Part shown: positions 39,970 to 49,015 of the stretch, piece after piece | Layout: every line of letters begins with the position of its first letter | How positions within the stretch are numbered: position 1 is the first letter of the stretch | Source of the DNA: Bombella favorum | GTDB lineage: Bacteria; Pseudomonadota; Alphaproteobacteria; Acetobacterales; Acetobacteraceae | Assembly (NCBI RefSeq): GCF_014048475.1 | Contig: NZ_NWUS01000001.1 | Coordinates: forward strand, 434,001 to 498,000 | Reading direction: 5' to 3' | Length of the DNA stretch: 64,000 nucleotides | Program-made: the position numbers and the translations under genes | The notes under the pieces: model-generated | What the model was told of the DNA's origin: nothing | Databases searched by the model: none | What the model saw: the letters and a program-made list of their open reading frames with translations, nothing else

Positions 39970-41235
39970 ATGCCCCTCTCCCTCGCCAAGAACAGAATCA
40001 AGATTCTTCTGCTGGAAGGCATTCATGACAGTGCTGTCAATTATCTGGAGCAGCAGGGCTATGCCTCTGTCACCCGTCTAAAAGGTGCACTGGAAGGTGA
40101 TGCCCTTAAAGAGGCCCTTGATGGTGTCCACATAGTCGGCATCCGCAGCCGGACACAGCTTACAGCCGATGTCATCAACTCCGCCAACCGCCTCATGGCC
40201 ATTGGCTGCTTCTGCATCGGCACTAACCAGGTGGACCTCAAGGCTGCCCGGATGGCTGGTATTCCTGTCTTTAATGCACCTTTCAGCAACACCCGTTCCG
40301 TAGCTGAACTGGTCATGGGCGAGATCGTGATGCTGCTACGCCGCATCCCGTCCCGCTCCGATGCCTGCCACAAAGGTGGTTGGGAAAAATCTGCCAATAA
40401 TGCATGGGAAGTCCGTGGCAAGACGGTCGGTATTGTCGGCTATGGTTCCATCGGGTCGCAGCTTTCCGTTCTGGCCGAATCCTTTGGGCTGCGGGTTCTC
40501 TATTACGATATCGCCCCCCGCCTTCCGCATGGTAACGCCATTGCCGTCAACTCTCTGGAAGAGCTGCTAGGTCAGTCCGATATCGTGACGCTGCATGTTC
40601 CCGAAACCCCGGAAACACAGAACATGATCGGCGAAGCCGAAATCCGGGCCATGAAGCCGAACTCCATTCTGCTCAACAATGCCCGTGGCACCGTTGTGGA
40701 CCTTGAGGCTTTGGCCCGTGCCCTGAAGGACGGCCACCTGATGGGTGCCGCTATTGATGTCTTCCCCGTGGAGCCAAAGAGCAGCCAGGAACGCTTCACC
40801 ACCCCGCTTCAAGGGCTGGAGAACGTGCTGCTGACCCCGCATATCGGTGGGTCCACAATGGAGGCGCAGGAGCGCATCGGCGTGGAAGTCGCTCAGAAGC
40901 TGGTCGATTATTCTGATGTCGGTTCCACTGTTGGGGCGGTCAACTTCCCGCAGGTTCAGCTCGGTGAACGCCCCGGCGGGATGCGCTTCATGCATGTCCA
41001 TTCCAACCAGCCGGGCATCCTTGGTCAGATCAACGACATTTTCGCTAAAGCTGCCTGCAACCTGACAGCCCAGTTCCTTCAGACAGATGGTGAACTTGGC
41101 TACGTTGTGACAGAAGCCGAAGCACAGGAAGGCCAGAACATCCCCGAGCTTGAAAAAAACCTGCTGGAGCAGCTGCGCAGCCTGAAGGGTACCCTGCGTG
41201 CCCGCTCCATCCGTCCCTTGCCGACCGAAGACTGA
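39970..41235 (+). CDS. serA: D-3-phosphoglycerate dehydrogenase
   Basis: Oxidises 3-phosphoglycerate, the first step of serine synthesis. The 421-residue protein is the E. coli-like type: substrate domain, NAD domain (KTVGIVGYGSIGSQLSVLAE; ILLNNARGTVVDLEAL; AAIDVFPVEP; LTPHIGGSTMEAQ with the catalytic His) and a C-terminal ACT domain (about 350-421; FMHVHSNQPGILGQI) for serine feedback. GAGG lies about 12 bases before the ATG. It ends at a good terminator-like hairpin. Confidence 0.96.
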   Translation: MPLSLAKNRIKILLLEGIHDSAVNYLEQQGYASVTRLKGALEGDALKEALDGVHIVGIRSRTQLTADVINSANRLMAIGCFCIGTNQVDLKAARMAGIPVFNAPFSNTRSVAELVMGEIVMLLRRIPSRSDACHKGGWEKSANNAWEVRGKTVGIVGYGSIGSQLSVLAESFGLRVLYYDIAPRLPHGNAIAVNSLEELLGQSDIVTLHVPETPETQNMIGEAEIRAMKPNSILLNNARGTVVDLEALARALKDGHLMGAAIDVFPVEPKSSQERFTTPLQGLENVLLTPHIGGSTMEAQERIGVEVAQKLVDYSDVGSTVGAVNFPQVQLGERPGGMRFMHVHSNQPGILGQINDIFAKAACNLTAQFLQTDGELGYVVTEAEAQEGQNIPELEKNLLEQLRSLKGTLRARSIRPLPTED

Positions 41236-41267
41236 ACCTCTACGGCTCTATTCGGTTCGCCTCTGAC

Positions 41268-41303
41268 AACCGCCCGGCAGTTCCACTGTCGGGCGGTTTC
41301 GCA
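41268..41303 (+). terminator. Terminator-like hairpin after serA
   Basis: AACCGCCCGGCAG pairs with CTGTCGGGCGGTT over 13 positions (one G-T) around a 5-base loop, followed by a short TTTCG. The T run is brief, but the stem is strong and sits 33 bases after serA. Confidence 0.75.
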
Positions 41304-41329
41304 TCCGGCCCATAAGGATTCCTGAAAGC

Positions 41330-42826
41330 ATGGCCGCTCTCCCGCCCACTCTTGCCCGCATCCAAAGCTTCACCTTCTCCGGGATAGACGCCCTGCCTGT
41401 CATGGTAGAGGTTCAGATTTCCAGCGGCCTGCCCTCCTTTATCATTGTCGGTATGCCGGCCCGAGCCATTGCCGAATCACGCGAGCGCGTCAGAGCTGCC
41501 CTTTCTGCTATGGGGCTAGCCCTGCCGCCCAAACGGATTCTCGTTAACCTCACACCGGCTGACCTCCCTAAAGAAGGAGCACATTTCGATCTCCCCATCG
41601 CCCTTGGTGTGCTAATTGCCATGGGCGTCATCCCTGCCGAAGCCATAGCCAATCTGGCAGCTCTGGGTGAAATCGCTCTTGATGGGACGATCAACCCCAT
41701 CAATGGTATTCTCTGCGCTGCCCTGACGGCTTCCACACAAGGACAGGGGCTGATATGCCCCGCTTCGCAGGGAGCAGAAGCACGCTGGGGCCATCCTGAC
41801 CTAGAGATTGTTGCCACGCCGTCCCTCAAAGCCCTGATCGGCCACCTCCGCAAAGAGCAACCCCTGCCTGATGAGCCACCACCCGCTCCTCAGCCTCCCG
41901 ATTACGGCCCGGACCTACGAGATGTAAAAGGCATGATGCAGGCCCGCCGTGTATTGGAGATCGCCGCTGCGGGGCGTCACTCTCTGCTCATGTCCGGTCC
42001 GCCGGGGTCTGGCAAGTCCATGCTCGCTAGCCGCCTACCCGGTATCCTGCCCGACCTCACCGCCGCAGAAATACTAGAAACCAGCCGCATCCACAGCATC
42101 GGCGGCCTGCTACCTGCTGGACAGCTCGTCAATCGGCCACCCTACCGTGCCCCACATCATAATACGACTCTTCCCGCCTTAGTCGGTGGTGGCCCCAAGG
42201 CCATGCCCGGCGAGGTTAGTCTTGCCCATAATGGCGTGCTGTTTCTGGATGAATTCCCCGAGTTCCCCCGCAATTGCCTCGAGGGGCTGCGCCAGCCTGT
42301 TGAATCAGGCGAAGTCACGATCTCCCGTGCGGCACGCCATACGCACTATCCGGCCCGCTTCCAGCTTGTAGCGGCCATGAACCCCTGTCGCTGCGGCTAT
42401 GTTCACGACACCGAGCGAGCCTGCAACCGGGCACCCCGCTGTGCGCAGGACTACACGGCCCGCATCTCCGGCCCGATGTTAGATCGTATGGATTTATGCG
42501 TGCACATCCATTCTTTATCCCCGCTGGCTATCAGCCGTGCCCCTACGGGAGAAAGCAGTGCGGACGTCCGGGCCAGAGTGCAGAAAGCCTATGACCGGCA
42601 GATGGAACGGCAGGGAGCCTGCAATGCCGTAATGCCTCCCGAAGGTTTCCATTTCGAACCCGATGCTCTGACCCTTGCCGAACAGGCCGCCTTACGCATG
42701 AAGCTCTCTCATCGAGGCATCACACGCATGTTCCGTGTCGCCCGCACGATTGCCGATCTGGACGGCACGGAAACGGTAAAGAAACACCATGCGGCAGAAG
42801 CTCTCTCCTACCGCACACCTCTCTGA
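41330..42826 (+). CDS. comM: YifB/ComM family Mg-chelatase-like AAA+ ATPase
   Basis: A hexameric helicase-like ATPase; ComM homologues promote branch migration during natural transformation. The 498 residues have an N-terminal Lon-protease-like (ChlI) fold (1-170; GLPSFIIVGMPARAIAESRERVRAAL), a Walker A GPPGSGKSMLASRLPG near residue 222, Walker B NGVLFLDEFPEF, VAAMNPCRCGYV with further cysteines (zinc-like), and a C-terminal Mg_chelatase_C region with the arginine-rich RGITRMFRVARTIADLDG. AAGGATTCCTGAAAGC precedes the ATG. It converges on metC with only two bases between the stops. Confidence 0.93.
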   Translation: MAALPPTLARIQSFTFSGIDALPVMVEVQISSGLPSFIIVGMPARAIAESRERVRAALSAMGLALPPKRILVNLTPADLPKEGAHFDLPIALGVLIAMGVIPAEAIANLAALGEIALDGTINPINGILCAALTASTQGQGLICPASQGAEARWGHPDLEIVATPSLKALIGHLRKEQPLPDEPPPAPQPPDYGPDLRDVKGMMQARRVLEIAAAGRHSLLMSGPPGSGKSMLASRLPGILPDLTAAEILETSRIHSIGGLLPAGQLVNRPPYRAPHHNTTLPALVGGGPKAMPGEVSLAHNGVLFLDEFPEFPRNCLEGLRQPVESGEVTISRAARHTHYPARFQLVAAMNPCRCGYVHDTERACNRAPRCAQDYTARISGPMLDRMDLCVHIHSLSPLAISRAPTGESSADVRARVQKAYDRQMERQGACNAVMPPEGFHFEPDALTLAEQAALRMKLSHRGITRMFRVARTIADLDGTETVKKHHAAEALSYRTPL

Positions 42827-42828
42827 TC

Positions 42829-44070
42829 TCAGCGTTTCAGCCCATCCAACCCACGGGTTAGATCAGCCTTCAGGTCCGCTACGTTCTCCAACCCAACCTG
42901 AATACGGAAGGCCGCCCCCTTGGGCAGGCCATCCTTATGATGGCGTGTCAAACCACCAGATGTAGGCAGAACGAGACTTTCATACCCGCCCCAACTGGCC
43001 CCAATGCTGAACAGGTGCAGCCCATCAAGCATAGCAATCATCGCTTCCTGCGTAATTCCTACATCTAACTCCACACCAAAAAGGCCACTGGCATCGGTGA
43101 AATCACGCTTCCATATTTCATGGCCTGGACAACCGGGCAGAGCTGGATGCCGCACATGGGCTACTTCTGGCCTGCTTTCCAACCACAAGGCCAGCTCATA
43201 AGCAGAACGGGCCTGCTGAGAGAGACGGACCGCCATCGTCTTCAACCCCCGCAGGGTTAGCCAGCAGTCGTCTGGGGCACCACACGCCCCTAGCTCAATC
43301 GCCGTACGCCGTAAGGCCTGCCAGTGTTCCTGCCGCTGAACCGTAATCGAGCCCAGAATAACATCTGCATGACCGCTGGGATATTTTGTCAGGGCCTGAA
43401 TGGACACATCCACCCCAGACGTAAAAGGCTGAAAGGCCCCAATCCCCCATGTATTATCTAACAGCACCCGTGCCCCTGCTCCATGAGCCAGCCTCGCAAT
43501 CATGGGAATGTCCTGAACCTCAAATGTGTGGCTTCCCGGACTCTCCGCAAAGATCACAGCTGTATTGGGCCGAATGTGCGCCCGCAACGTAGCTTCATCA
43601 GCACGAGGCGGGTAGAAGCTCGTCTCCACCCCAAAACGGGCCAGTGTACCAAGTGCGAAACGCCGGGTTGGACCATAGACCGAATCAGGTAAAAGCAGAT
43701 GGTCGCCCCCTTTAAGAAAAGCCAGAAGGGCAACTGTACAGGCCGCCAAACCGGAATTGACAACCTGCGTATGGCTTCCCCCTTCCAAGGCCGCAATCAC
43801 TTGCTCCAGTCTATGCTGAACGGGATTACCCATAGCCCCATAGACGAGCTGATGCTCGTAAGCATGCCCGCCCTGTGCTCCCATATCCTCAACGGTTGGG
43901 AACACGACCGTTGAGCCACGCTCAACCGGCATGTTGACAAAACTGCCCCGTTTATCCGGCTGCTGCCGGCCTGCATGTGTTAGAAAAGTTGCGAATTTCT
44001 GCCATCCTGCACCAACGACAGGCCCTACTGCTGCCTCTTTATCCTTATTACCTTTGTGCATATGTTTCAT
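42829..44070 (-). CDS. metC: Cystathionine beta-lyase (PLP-dependent)
   Basis: Cleaves cystathionine to homocysteine in methionine synthesis. The 413 residues show the Cys/Met-metabolism PLP fold: YGAMGNPVQHRLEQVIAALEGG, VNSGLAACTVALLAF, ESPGSHTFEVQDI, LLDNTWGIGAFQPF, the PLP Lys in QALTKYPSGHADVILG, and a C-terminal SWGGYESLVLPT. The SWGGYESL end is typical of MetC rather than MetB. A GTG nine bases upstream is possible, but AGGAG is ideally placed for the ATG at 44070. Confidence 0.92.
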   Translation of the reverse strand: MKHMHKGNKDKEAAVGPVVGAGWQKFATFLTHAGRQQPDKRGSFVNMPVERGSTVVFPTVEDMGAQGGHAYEHQLVYGAMGNPVQHRLEQVIAALEGGSHTQVVNSGLAACTVALLAFLKGGDHLLLPDSVYGPTRRFALGTLARFGVETSFYPPRADEATLRAHIRPNTAVIFAESPGSHTFEVQDIPMIARLAHGAGARVLLDNTWGIGAFQPFTSGVDVSIQALTKYPSGHADVILGSITVQRQEHWQALRRTAIELGACGAPDDCWLTLRGLKTMAVRLSQQARSAYELALWLESRPEVAHVRHPALPGCPGHEIWKRDFTDASGLFGVELDVGITQEAMIAMLDGLHLFSIGASWGGYESLVLPTSGGLTRHHKDGLPKGAAFRIQVGLENVADLKADLTRGLDGLKR

Positions 44071-44587
44071 ACCCGTCACTCCTACTGCATTACATTAACC
44101 ATACTGACTAAAAATAACGATATGTAGATATTTGCTTAGGATATTCAAAAACTTCCATCCAGCACATTAAGTGTCTATCGCTGGATAGGGAAAACTTGAG
44201 AGGAATTTCCAATCAAATAAATTTCTAACAAGAACAGAGCGATTCACCATTCTCATTTAGCGAGACTCTAACATCTTTCTCCTCAACCCAGAGGCATTTA
44301 TAGTCTTATTGTGCAAGAGTACGCCACATATACAGCGAATGATATTAATATTTATAATTAATTTTAATAACAAAAATAGGATTATTTTAAAAATGATATT
44401 TATATCCTCCCATATTAATTCCAAAAATACCTCACATTTATGTATATAATTAAGGACTATACATCCTTAATCTCCATCTCACTCTCAACCACGATATGCT
44501 TTTGCATCGGGATTCTATATAATAGAATCCTTCTCTCGACCCGTACTGACAGGTCCCATCTCTGTTTCTCATCAGGTTCTTCCAATA
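44071..44587. other. AT-rich intergenic region between metC and the EEP gene
   Basis: 517 bases between divergent genes with no coding region I can support; 44310-44460 is the most AT-rich stretch of the window. It holds several inverted repeats. One is ATCCAGC...GCTGGAT (44157-44163/44180-44186) with an inner CAC/GTG pairing. Another is ATTAAGGA-N7-TCCTTAAT (44449-44456/44464-44471). The third is the palindrome at 44510-44530. Two exact TATAAT hexamers occur on the plus strand (44445-44450 and 44518-44523). On the minus strand TTGAAT-16-TACATA, about 90 bases before metC, may be its promoter. Confidence 0.5.
44510..44530 (+). promoter_or_regulatory. Palindrome enclosing a perfect -10 box before the EEP gene
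   Basis: GGATTCTAT-ATA-ATAGAATCC: two perfect 9-base arms around three bases, with TATAAT (44518-44523) at the centre. It lies 58 bases before the EEP start. A protein bound to it would block RNA polymerase. A -35 is not obvious. Confidence 0.5.
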
Positions 44588-45259
44588 ATGTCGGCCCCGC
44601 TATCATCATCTCCTCTTCCTCATAGTCTCCGGCTTGTAAGCTGGAACCTCTTCCATGAGGATGGCGCTACGCTGGAAGATATCCGTCTTCTCATGCGGGT
44701 TACAAAACCTGATATTCTGCTCATGCAAGAATGTCGCCTGTTTACCAACCGGCTTCCCGAACTTGTGGGGGGGCATTTCAGCCGGTTAGCATCAGAAGGA
44801 CGTGTCCATGGCACCGCCTGTTGGAGCCGCCATCCGTTTCTGTCACCACCACGACTGCAGATGCTCCCCCCGGGGTTAGCTGCACATCGTTCCGCTCAGA
44901 TTCTGGAATTTGATACAGGGTTCGGGCCGTTCAGTCTCGCCAACGTCCACCTATCCCACGGCCCTATCCTCAACCGCCGCCAACTGCGTCTCATCCGGCA
45001 AACCCTATCGGATCGAGCCATCATTATTGGAGACTTCAATCAGGTTGGCCCTGCTATGCTACGGGGCTTCGAGGATGTCGGCCCACGGGAGCAGACCCAC
45101 CGTATGTTGGATAAAGTCCCCCTTCGGCTGGACCGCTGTCTTGTCCGTGGTTTCTCGCTGCTGGACAGACGAGTCTATCCCCGTTTCGGCTCCGATCACC
45201 GCCCCATTGCTGTTACTTTGCAACCGGAACTATCGGACAACGCCTCCCTTTCCGTTTAA
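44588..45259 (+). CDS. Endonuclease/exonuclease/phosphatase (EEP) family protein
   Basis: A 223-residue protein of the EEP fold shared by nucleases and phosphoesterases. The order LRLVSWNLFHEDG, PDILLMQECR (metal Glu), ANVHLSHGPILNRRQL, IIIGDFNQVG and RFGSDHRPIAVTL (catalytic Asp-His) is complete, so it should be active. No signal peptide. E. coli has a similar pairing of an EEP gene (ybhP) with a cardiolipin synthase gene (clsB/ybhO). Here the partner is tail to tail, and the two stop codons share the same TTAA. Substrate unknown. Confidence 0.83.
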   Translation: MSAPLSSSPLPHSLRLVSWNLFHEDGATLEDIRLLMRVTKPDILLMQECRLFTNRLPELVGGHFSRLASEGRVHGTACWSRHPFLSPPRLQMLPPGLAAHRSAQILEFDTGFGPFSLANVHLSHGPILNRRQLRLIRQTLSDRAIIIGDFNQVGPAMLRGFEDVGPREQTHRMLDKVPLRLDRCLVRGFSLLDRRVYPRFGSDHRPIAVTLQPELSDNASLSV

Positions 45260-46677
45260 AGATAAGGCAGGAAAAGACAGTAGACCGCATTCCGCAGTCG
45301 AACCGGCAATGACCATGAATCAATCTCCTCTAGCGTCAACTGCTGATTGCAATGGCTAAGGATGAATTCTTCCAAATGTTCTGTTGTCTCTGCATCATGC
45401 AGGGTCATGTTACATTCAAAATTGAGACGCAAGGAACGCCTATCTAGGTTAGCACTCCCTACAAAGCTCCAGACCTGATCCACCGTCATAAGCTTAGAGT
45501 GATTGAAAGGCGGCTCCCCCAGCCAGACACGACATCCCGCCTGCACGAGTTCTTTCAGGCAAGCATTACGGGCATAATCTGTCACCGGATGGTTGCTATG
45601 CTGCGGCACAACAATATCCACCCTCACCCCCCGCAACGCTGCCAATCCGAGTTCTGTTGCGAAGCGATTATCTGGAATGAAATAGGGCGTCATGAAGCAG
45701 ACATGACTACGAGCCAGAATGACCGCTTGAAGAATAGTATATTCAATCTTCTCTACGTCCATATCTGGCCCTGAGGTCACAACACGGGCCGGGATGGTTC
45801 CCCCCGCCACAGGTGCCGGAAAATAACGCTCTCCCTCCAATGTCTCCCCTGTCGTGAAAGCCCAATCCCGCACGAAGACCTCAGAAAGCTGCTGGACCAC
45901 CGGGCCTTCTAACCGAAAATGTGTATCCGCCACCGGGATGCGTCGCCCTCTGGGTCGATTAAGTAGATTTTCCGCCCCGATATTCAACCCACCCATGAAG
46001 CCTATTCGACCATCAACAACCAATATCTTGCGATGATCCCGCAAATTGATAAATGGCATCCGCCACGGCCAGAGAGAATGCATGAAACGGGCACAGGGTA
46101 TGTTCTCACGCTTCAGCCTCTGGATGATCGGGCTATAGAGATAGCCACTCCCGATACCATCCACCAGCACGCGGACCTCAACCCCACGCTGCCGGGCCTC
46201 TACCAGAGCCGCCACAAACTGCTTGCCGATCTCATCATGTCGAAAAATATAAGAGCACAGCAGAATGGACCGCTCCGCCTGAGCAATGGCCTCCAGCATC
46301 TTTGGGTAAGCACGGTCGCCATCATGCAGACAATCCACACTGTTCCCCTTGAGCAGGGGCAGGCCTGTCAGCTCATCCAGCATCTTAACCAGAGGTGCCA
46401 TGAAACTATCCGAAGCATCATGAGACCATGTCGCCAAAAAGGTGGTCTCCTCCGGGCTGACATCCTCCCGCAGCTTCTGCGCCCGACGATGGACACGATT
46501 GATCCCCAAGCAAAGATAAAGCAGCGACCCAAAATAGGGCATGACCCAACAAAAGCCGATCCAGCCCGCAGCGGCGGCCGTATCCCGTTTCGTCAGCAGG
46601 ATATGGGCTGTGACAAGAAGGGAAAGACCGACATGCAGCGTTCCCAACAGGAACGTCTGCCAAACAAGTGCCTCCAT
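45256..46677 (-). CDS. cls: Cardiolipin synthase (phospholipase D family)
   Basis: Makes cardiolipin from phosphatidylglycerol at the inner membrane. The 473-residue protein begins with two membrane helices (about 5-28 and 38-58), then two phospholipase D domains with HKD motifs: HRKILVVDGRIGFMGGLNIG (about residue 220) and HSKLMTVD ... GSANLDRRS (about 400). Length and helices match the ClsA type. GGAGG lies 6 bases before the ATG. It depends on the pgsA product. The stop overlaps that of the EEP gene. Confidence 0.92.
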   Translation of the reverse strand: MEALVWQTFLLGTLHVGLSLLVTAHILLTKRDTAAAAGWIGFCWVMPYFGSLLYLCLGINRVHRRAQKLREDVSPEETTFLATWSHDASDSFMAPLVKMLDELTGLPLLKGNSVDCLHDGDRAYPKMLEAIAQAERSILLCSYIFRHDEIGKQFVAALVEARQRGVEVRVLVDGIGSGYLYSPIIQRLKRENIPCARFMHSLWPWRMPFINLRDHRKILVVDGRIGFMGGLNIGAENLLNRPRGRRIPVADTHFRLEGPVVQQLSEVFVRDWAFTTGETLEGERYFPAPVAGGTIPARVVTSGPDMDVEKIEYTILQAVILARSHVCFMTPYFIPDNRFATELGLAALRGVRVDIVVPQHSNHPVTDYARNACLKELVQAGCRVWLGEPPFNHSKLMTVDQVWSFVGSANLDRRSLRLNFECNMTLHDAETTEHLEEFILSHCNQQLTLEEIDSWSLPVRLRNAVYCLFLPYL

Positions 46678-46764
46678 CTCCCCTCCTTCTCATACGACCA
46701 TACCAGACAGCCCACCACACCCTACCCACTGGGAAGGAAGGTAGGCCGCCCATAAGCATCCACC

Positions 46765-48975
46765 TTATTTACGCAACATCCATTGTGGAGCTACCCGCCC
46801 GACTGCACCACGCCGCCCTTCCAGCTGGGCCAGATCATCAGGAGAACGGGATCGCTGCCCCTCCCGCCAGATGAGGCCATCTTCCAAGCGGAAAAGGCGT
46901 ATCTGGCTAATCGTTACACCCTCTCCCAACTTCTGGAGACTAACGCCACCACCCTTGGCTACCTCAGCAACTTGTTCCAACGGGAAGATAAGGGCCCGCT
47001 TAGCCGTTGTCAGACAGAGAACATGTGTCCCCTCCGCAGGTAGGACAAGCTGCACCTGCGCCCCATTACGCAGATTAAAGACCTGTCGCCCTGTCCGCTT
47101 TTCAGCCGCAAGGTTCCCAGCGGCAACCTGCATCCCCCGACCATCTGTGCTGGCCAGAAAATACCGTGCGTTATCATCACCAAAGGCAAAGAAAGCCACG
47201 ACCTGATCATCCTGCGCCAGATCAGCCAATGTCCGCACGGGCTGACCAAAACCACGCCCACGGGGGAGGTCCGCTGCCTTTAATGTGAAAGCCCGGCCCC
47301 CAGCGGCCATCAGGCAAAGACGGTCGGTACTCTGACATTCCACATGATAGGCCAGACCATCCCCTTCCTTGAAGCGGTGGTTCTCCACATCATGCCCATG
47401 CCCCTTAACGGCACGGATCCAACCTTCCTGCGAGAGCAGGACTGTCACTGGTTCACGTTCTACCGCCAGAGCGGCAGACGTATCAATGCTGGCCGGTGCC
47501 TCACCCATGATCGTACGCCGCTGCCCATACGGGCCACCTTCGAACAGAGCCTGCATCTTCTGAAGGTCTTTGCCGATCCGGGTCCAGCGTCGCTTTTCGG
47601 ACCCCAAAAGAGCTTCGAGTGATGCCTGCTCCTTGCCCAGTCCGTCCCACTCCTTGCGGATTTCCATTTCTTCCAGCCGCCGCAGGGAGCGCAGACGCAT
47701 GTTCAGCACATAATCCGCCTGAAGCTCACTCAAGGAGAATGCCTTCATCAGGGCAGGTTTCGGTTCATCCTCTTCCCGGATGATACGAATAACCTCATCG
47801 AGATTCAGATAGACCTTCAGAAAGCCTTCCAGAATCTCCAATCTTTTCAGAACGGCATCCAAACGGTGCTGCGTACGGCGGACCAAAACGTCATGTACAT
47901 GCTCCAACCATGCCCTCAATGCGTCCTTGAGAGACAACACACCGGGGATTTTCCCCTGGGTGAGCACATTCATGTTCAGGCTGAAGCGGCTCTCCAGCAT
48001 AGTGTGCTTAAAGAGCGTCTCCATGAGCACTTCCGGCTCGCAGCTACGGGTTCTAGGTTCCAGAACCAACCGAATATCCGTTGTACTTTCATCACGCACA
48101 TCAGCCAGAAGAGGCAGCTTCTTCTCCTCCATCTTTTTGGCGATGTCTTCGATCAGCTTGCCCTTCTGCACCTGATACGGAATTTCCGAAACGATGATAG
48201 TCCAACTGCCGTTACGGCCTTTCTCGACCGCCCAACGTGCCCGGATACGAAAACTGCCCCGCCCCGTCTCATAAGCCTGAACGAGCGTCTGCCGATCTTC
48301 CACCAGCAGCCCACCTGTGGGAAAATCAGGCCCCGGCACAACATCCAGAAGCTCTTCCGTACTGCATTCCGGCTTCTCAATCAGTAGACGGGCAGCCTGA
48401 TAAAGTTCGGCGGCATTATGGGGTGGGATACTGGTCGCCATACCTACAGCGATACCAGCAGCCCCATTAGCTAAAAGATTAGGGAATAGTCCCGGCAGGA
48501 CAACCGGTTCCTGATCCTCGTTGTCGTAGGTCGGGCGGAAATCAACCGCATCATCGCTGATGCCTTCCAGCATGATGCGGGCCGTGTCTGTCATGCGGCT
48601 TTCGGTGTACCGCATGGCAGCCGCACCATCACCATCAATCGACCCGAAATTGCCCTGCCCTTCCACCAGCGGATAGCGCACGGCAAAATCCTGCGCTAAG
48701 CGCACCAATGCATCATAAACGGACGCATCACCATGGGGATGGAACTTACCGATAACATCACCCACCACACGGGCACATTTCTTGAAACCGGAACTCGGGT
48801 CCAGCTTCAGTTGTTGCATGGCATAGAGTAAACGACGATGTACTGGTTTAAGGCCATCCCGCACATCCGGCAGAGACCGTGACGTGATGGTGGACATAGC
48901 ATAGGCCAAATAACGCTCACTAAGCGCCTCAGCCAGCCGTGTATCTTCAATATGCCCGGCGAGATCGCCCGTCAT
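46765..48975 (-). CDS. parC: DNA topoisomerase IV subunit A
   Basis: Decatenates daughter chromosomes with ParE. The 736-residue protein starts LAEALSERYLAYAMSTITSRSLPDVRDGLKPVHRR (motif positions about 14-45), has the catalytic Tyr in AMRYTESRM near residue 123, and ends with the beta-pinwheel C-terminal domain. The ATG at 48975 is preceded by AGGAGACCTT, an excellent ribosome binding site, and is chosen over the GTG at 49023 that overlaps recO. ParC rather than GyrA is supported by the length and the recO neighbour; no GyrA box QRRGGKG is visible. Confidence 0.94.
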   Translation of the reverse strand: MTGDLAGHIEDTRLAEALSERYLAYAMSTITSRSLPDVRDGLKPVHRRLLYAMQQLKLDPSSGFKKCARVVGDVIGKFHPHGDASVYDALVRLAQDFAVRYPLVEGQGNFGSIDGDGAAAMRYTESRMTDTARIMLEGISDDAVDFRPTYDNEDQEPVVLPGLFPNLLANGAAGIAVGMATSIPPHNAAELYQAARLLIEKPECSTEELLDVVPGPDFPTGGLLVEDRQTLVQAYETGRGSFRIRARWAVEKGRNGSWTIIVSEIPYQVQKGKLIEDIAKKMEEKKLPLLADVRDESTTDIRLVLEPRTRSCEPEVLMETLFKHTMLESRFSLNMNVLTQGKIPGVLSLKDALRAWLEHVHDVLVRRTQHRLDAVLKRLEILEGFLKVYLNLDEVIRIIREEDEPKPALMKAFSLSELQADYVLNMRLRSLRRLEEMEIRKEWDGLGKEQASLEALLGSEKRRWTRIGKDLQKMQALFEGGPYGQRRTIMGEAPASIDTSAALAVEREPVTVLLSQEGWIRAVKGHGHDVENHRFKEGDGLAYHVECQSTDRLCLMAAGGRAFTLKAADLPRGRGFGQPVRTLADLAQDDQVVAFFAFGDDNARYFLASTDGRGMQVAAGNLAAEKRTGRQVFNLRNGAQVQLVLPAEGTHVLCLTTAKRALIFPLEQVAEVAKGGGVSLQKLGEGVTISQIRLFRLEDGLIWREGQRSRSPDDLAQLEGRRGAVGRVAPQWMLRK

Positions 48976-49015
48976 AAGGTCTCCTGATTCATAATCGCCT
49001 GTTAGTGGGGACAGG

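Noticed and set aside
44157-44186. Compound hairpin upstream of metC as a SAM riboswitch
   Set aside because: It probably lies upstream of the likely metC promoter and lacks any conserved SAM-riboswitch core that I can recognise.
44440-44625. 61-codon open frame in the AT-rich spacer
   Set aside because: No ribosome binding site, low-complexity Ser/Ile composition, and it runs into the start of the EEP gene in another frame.
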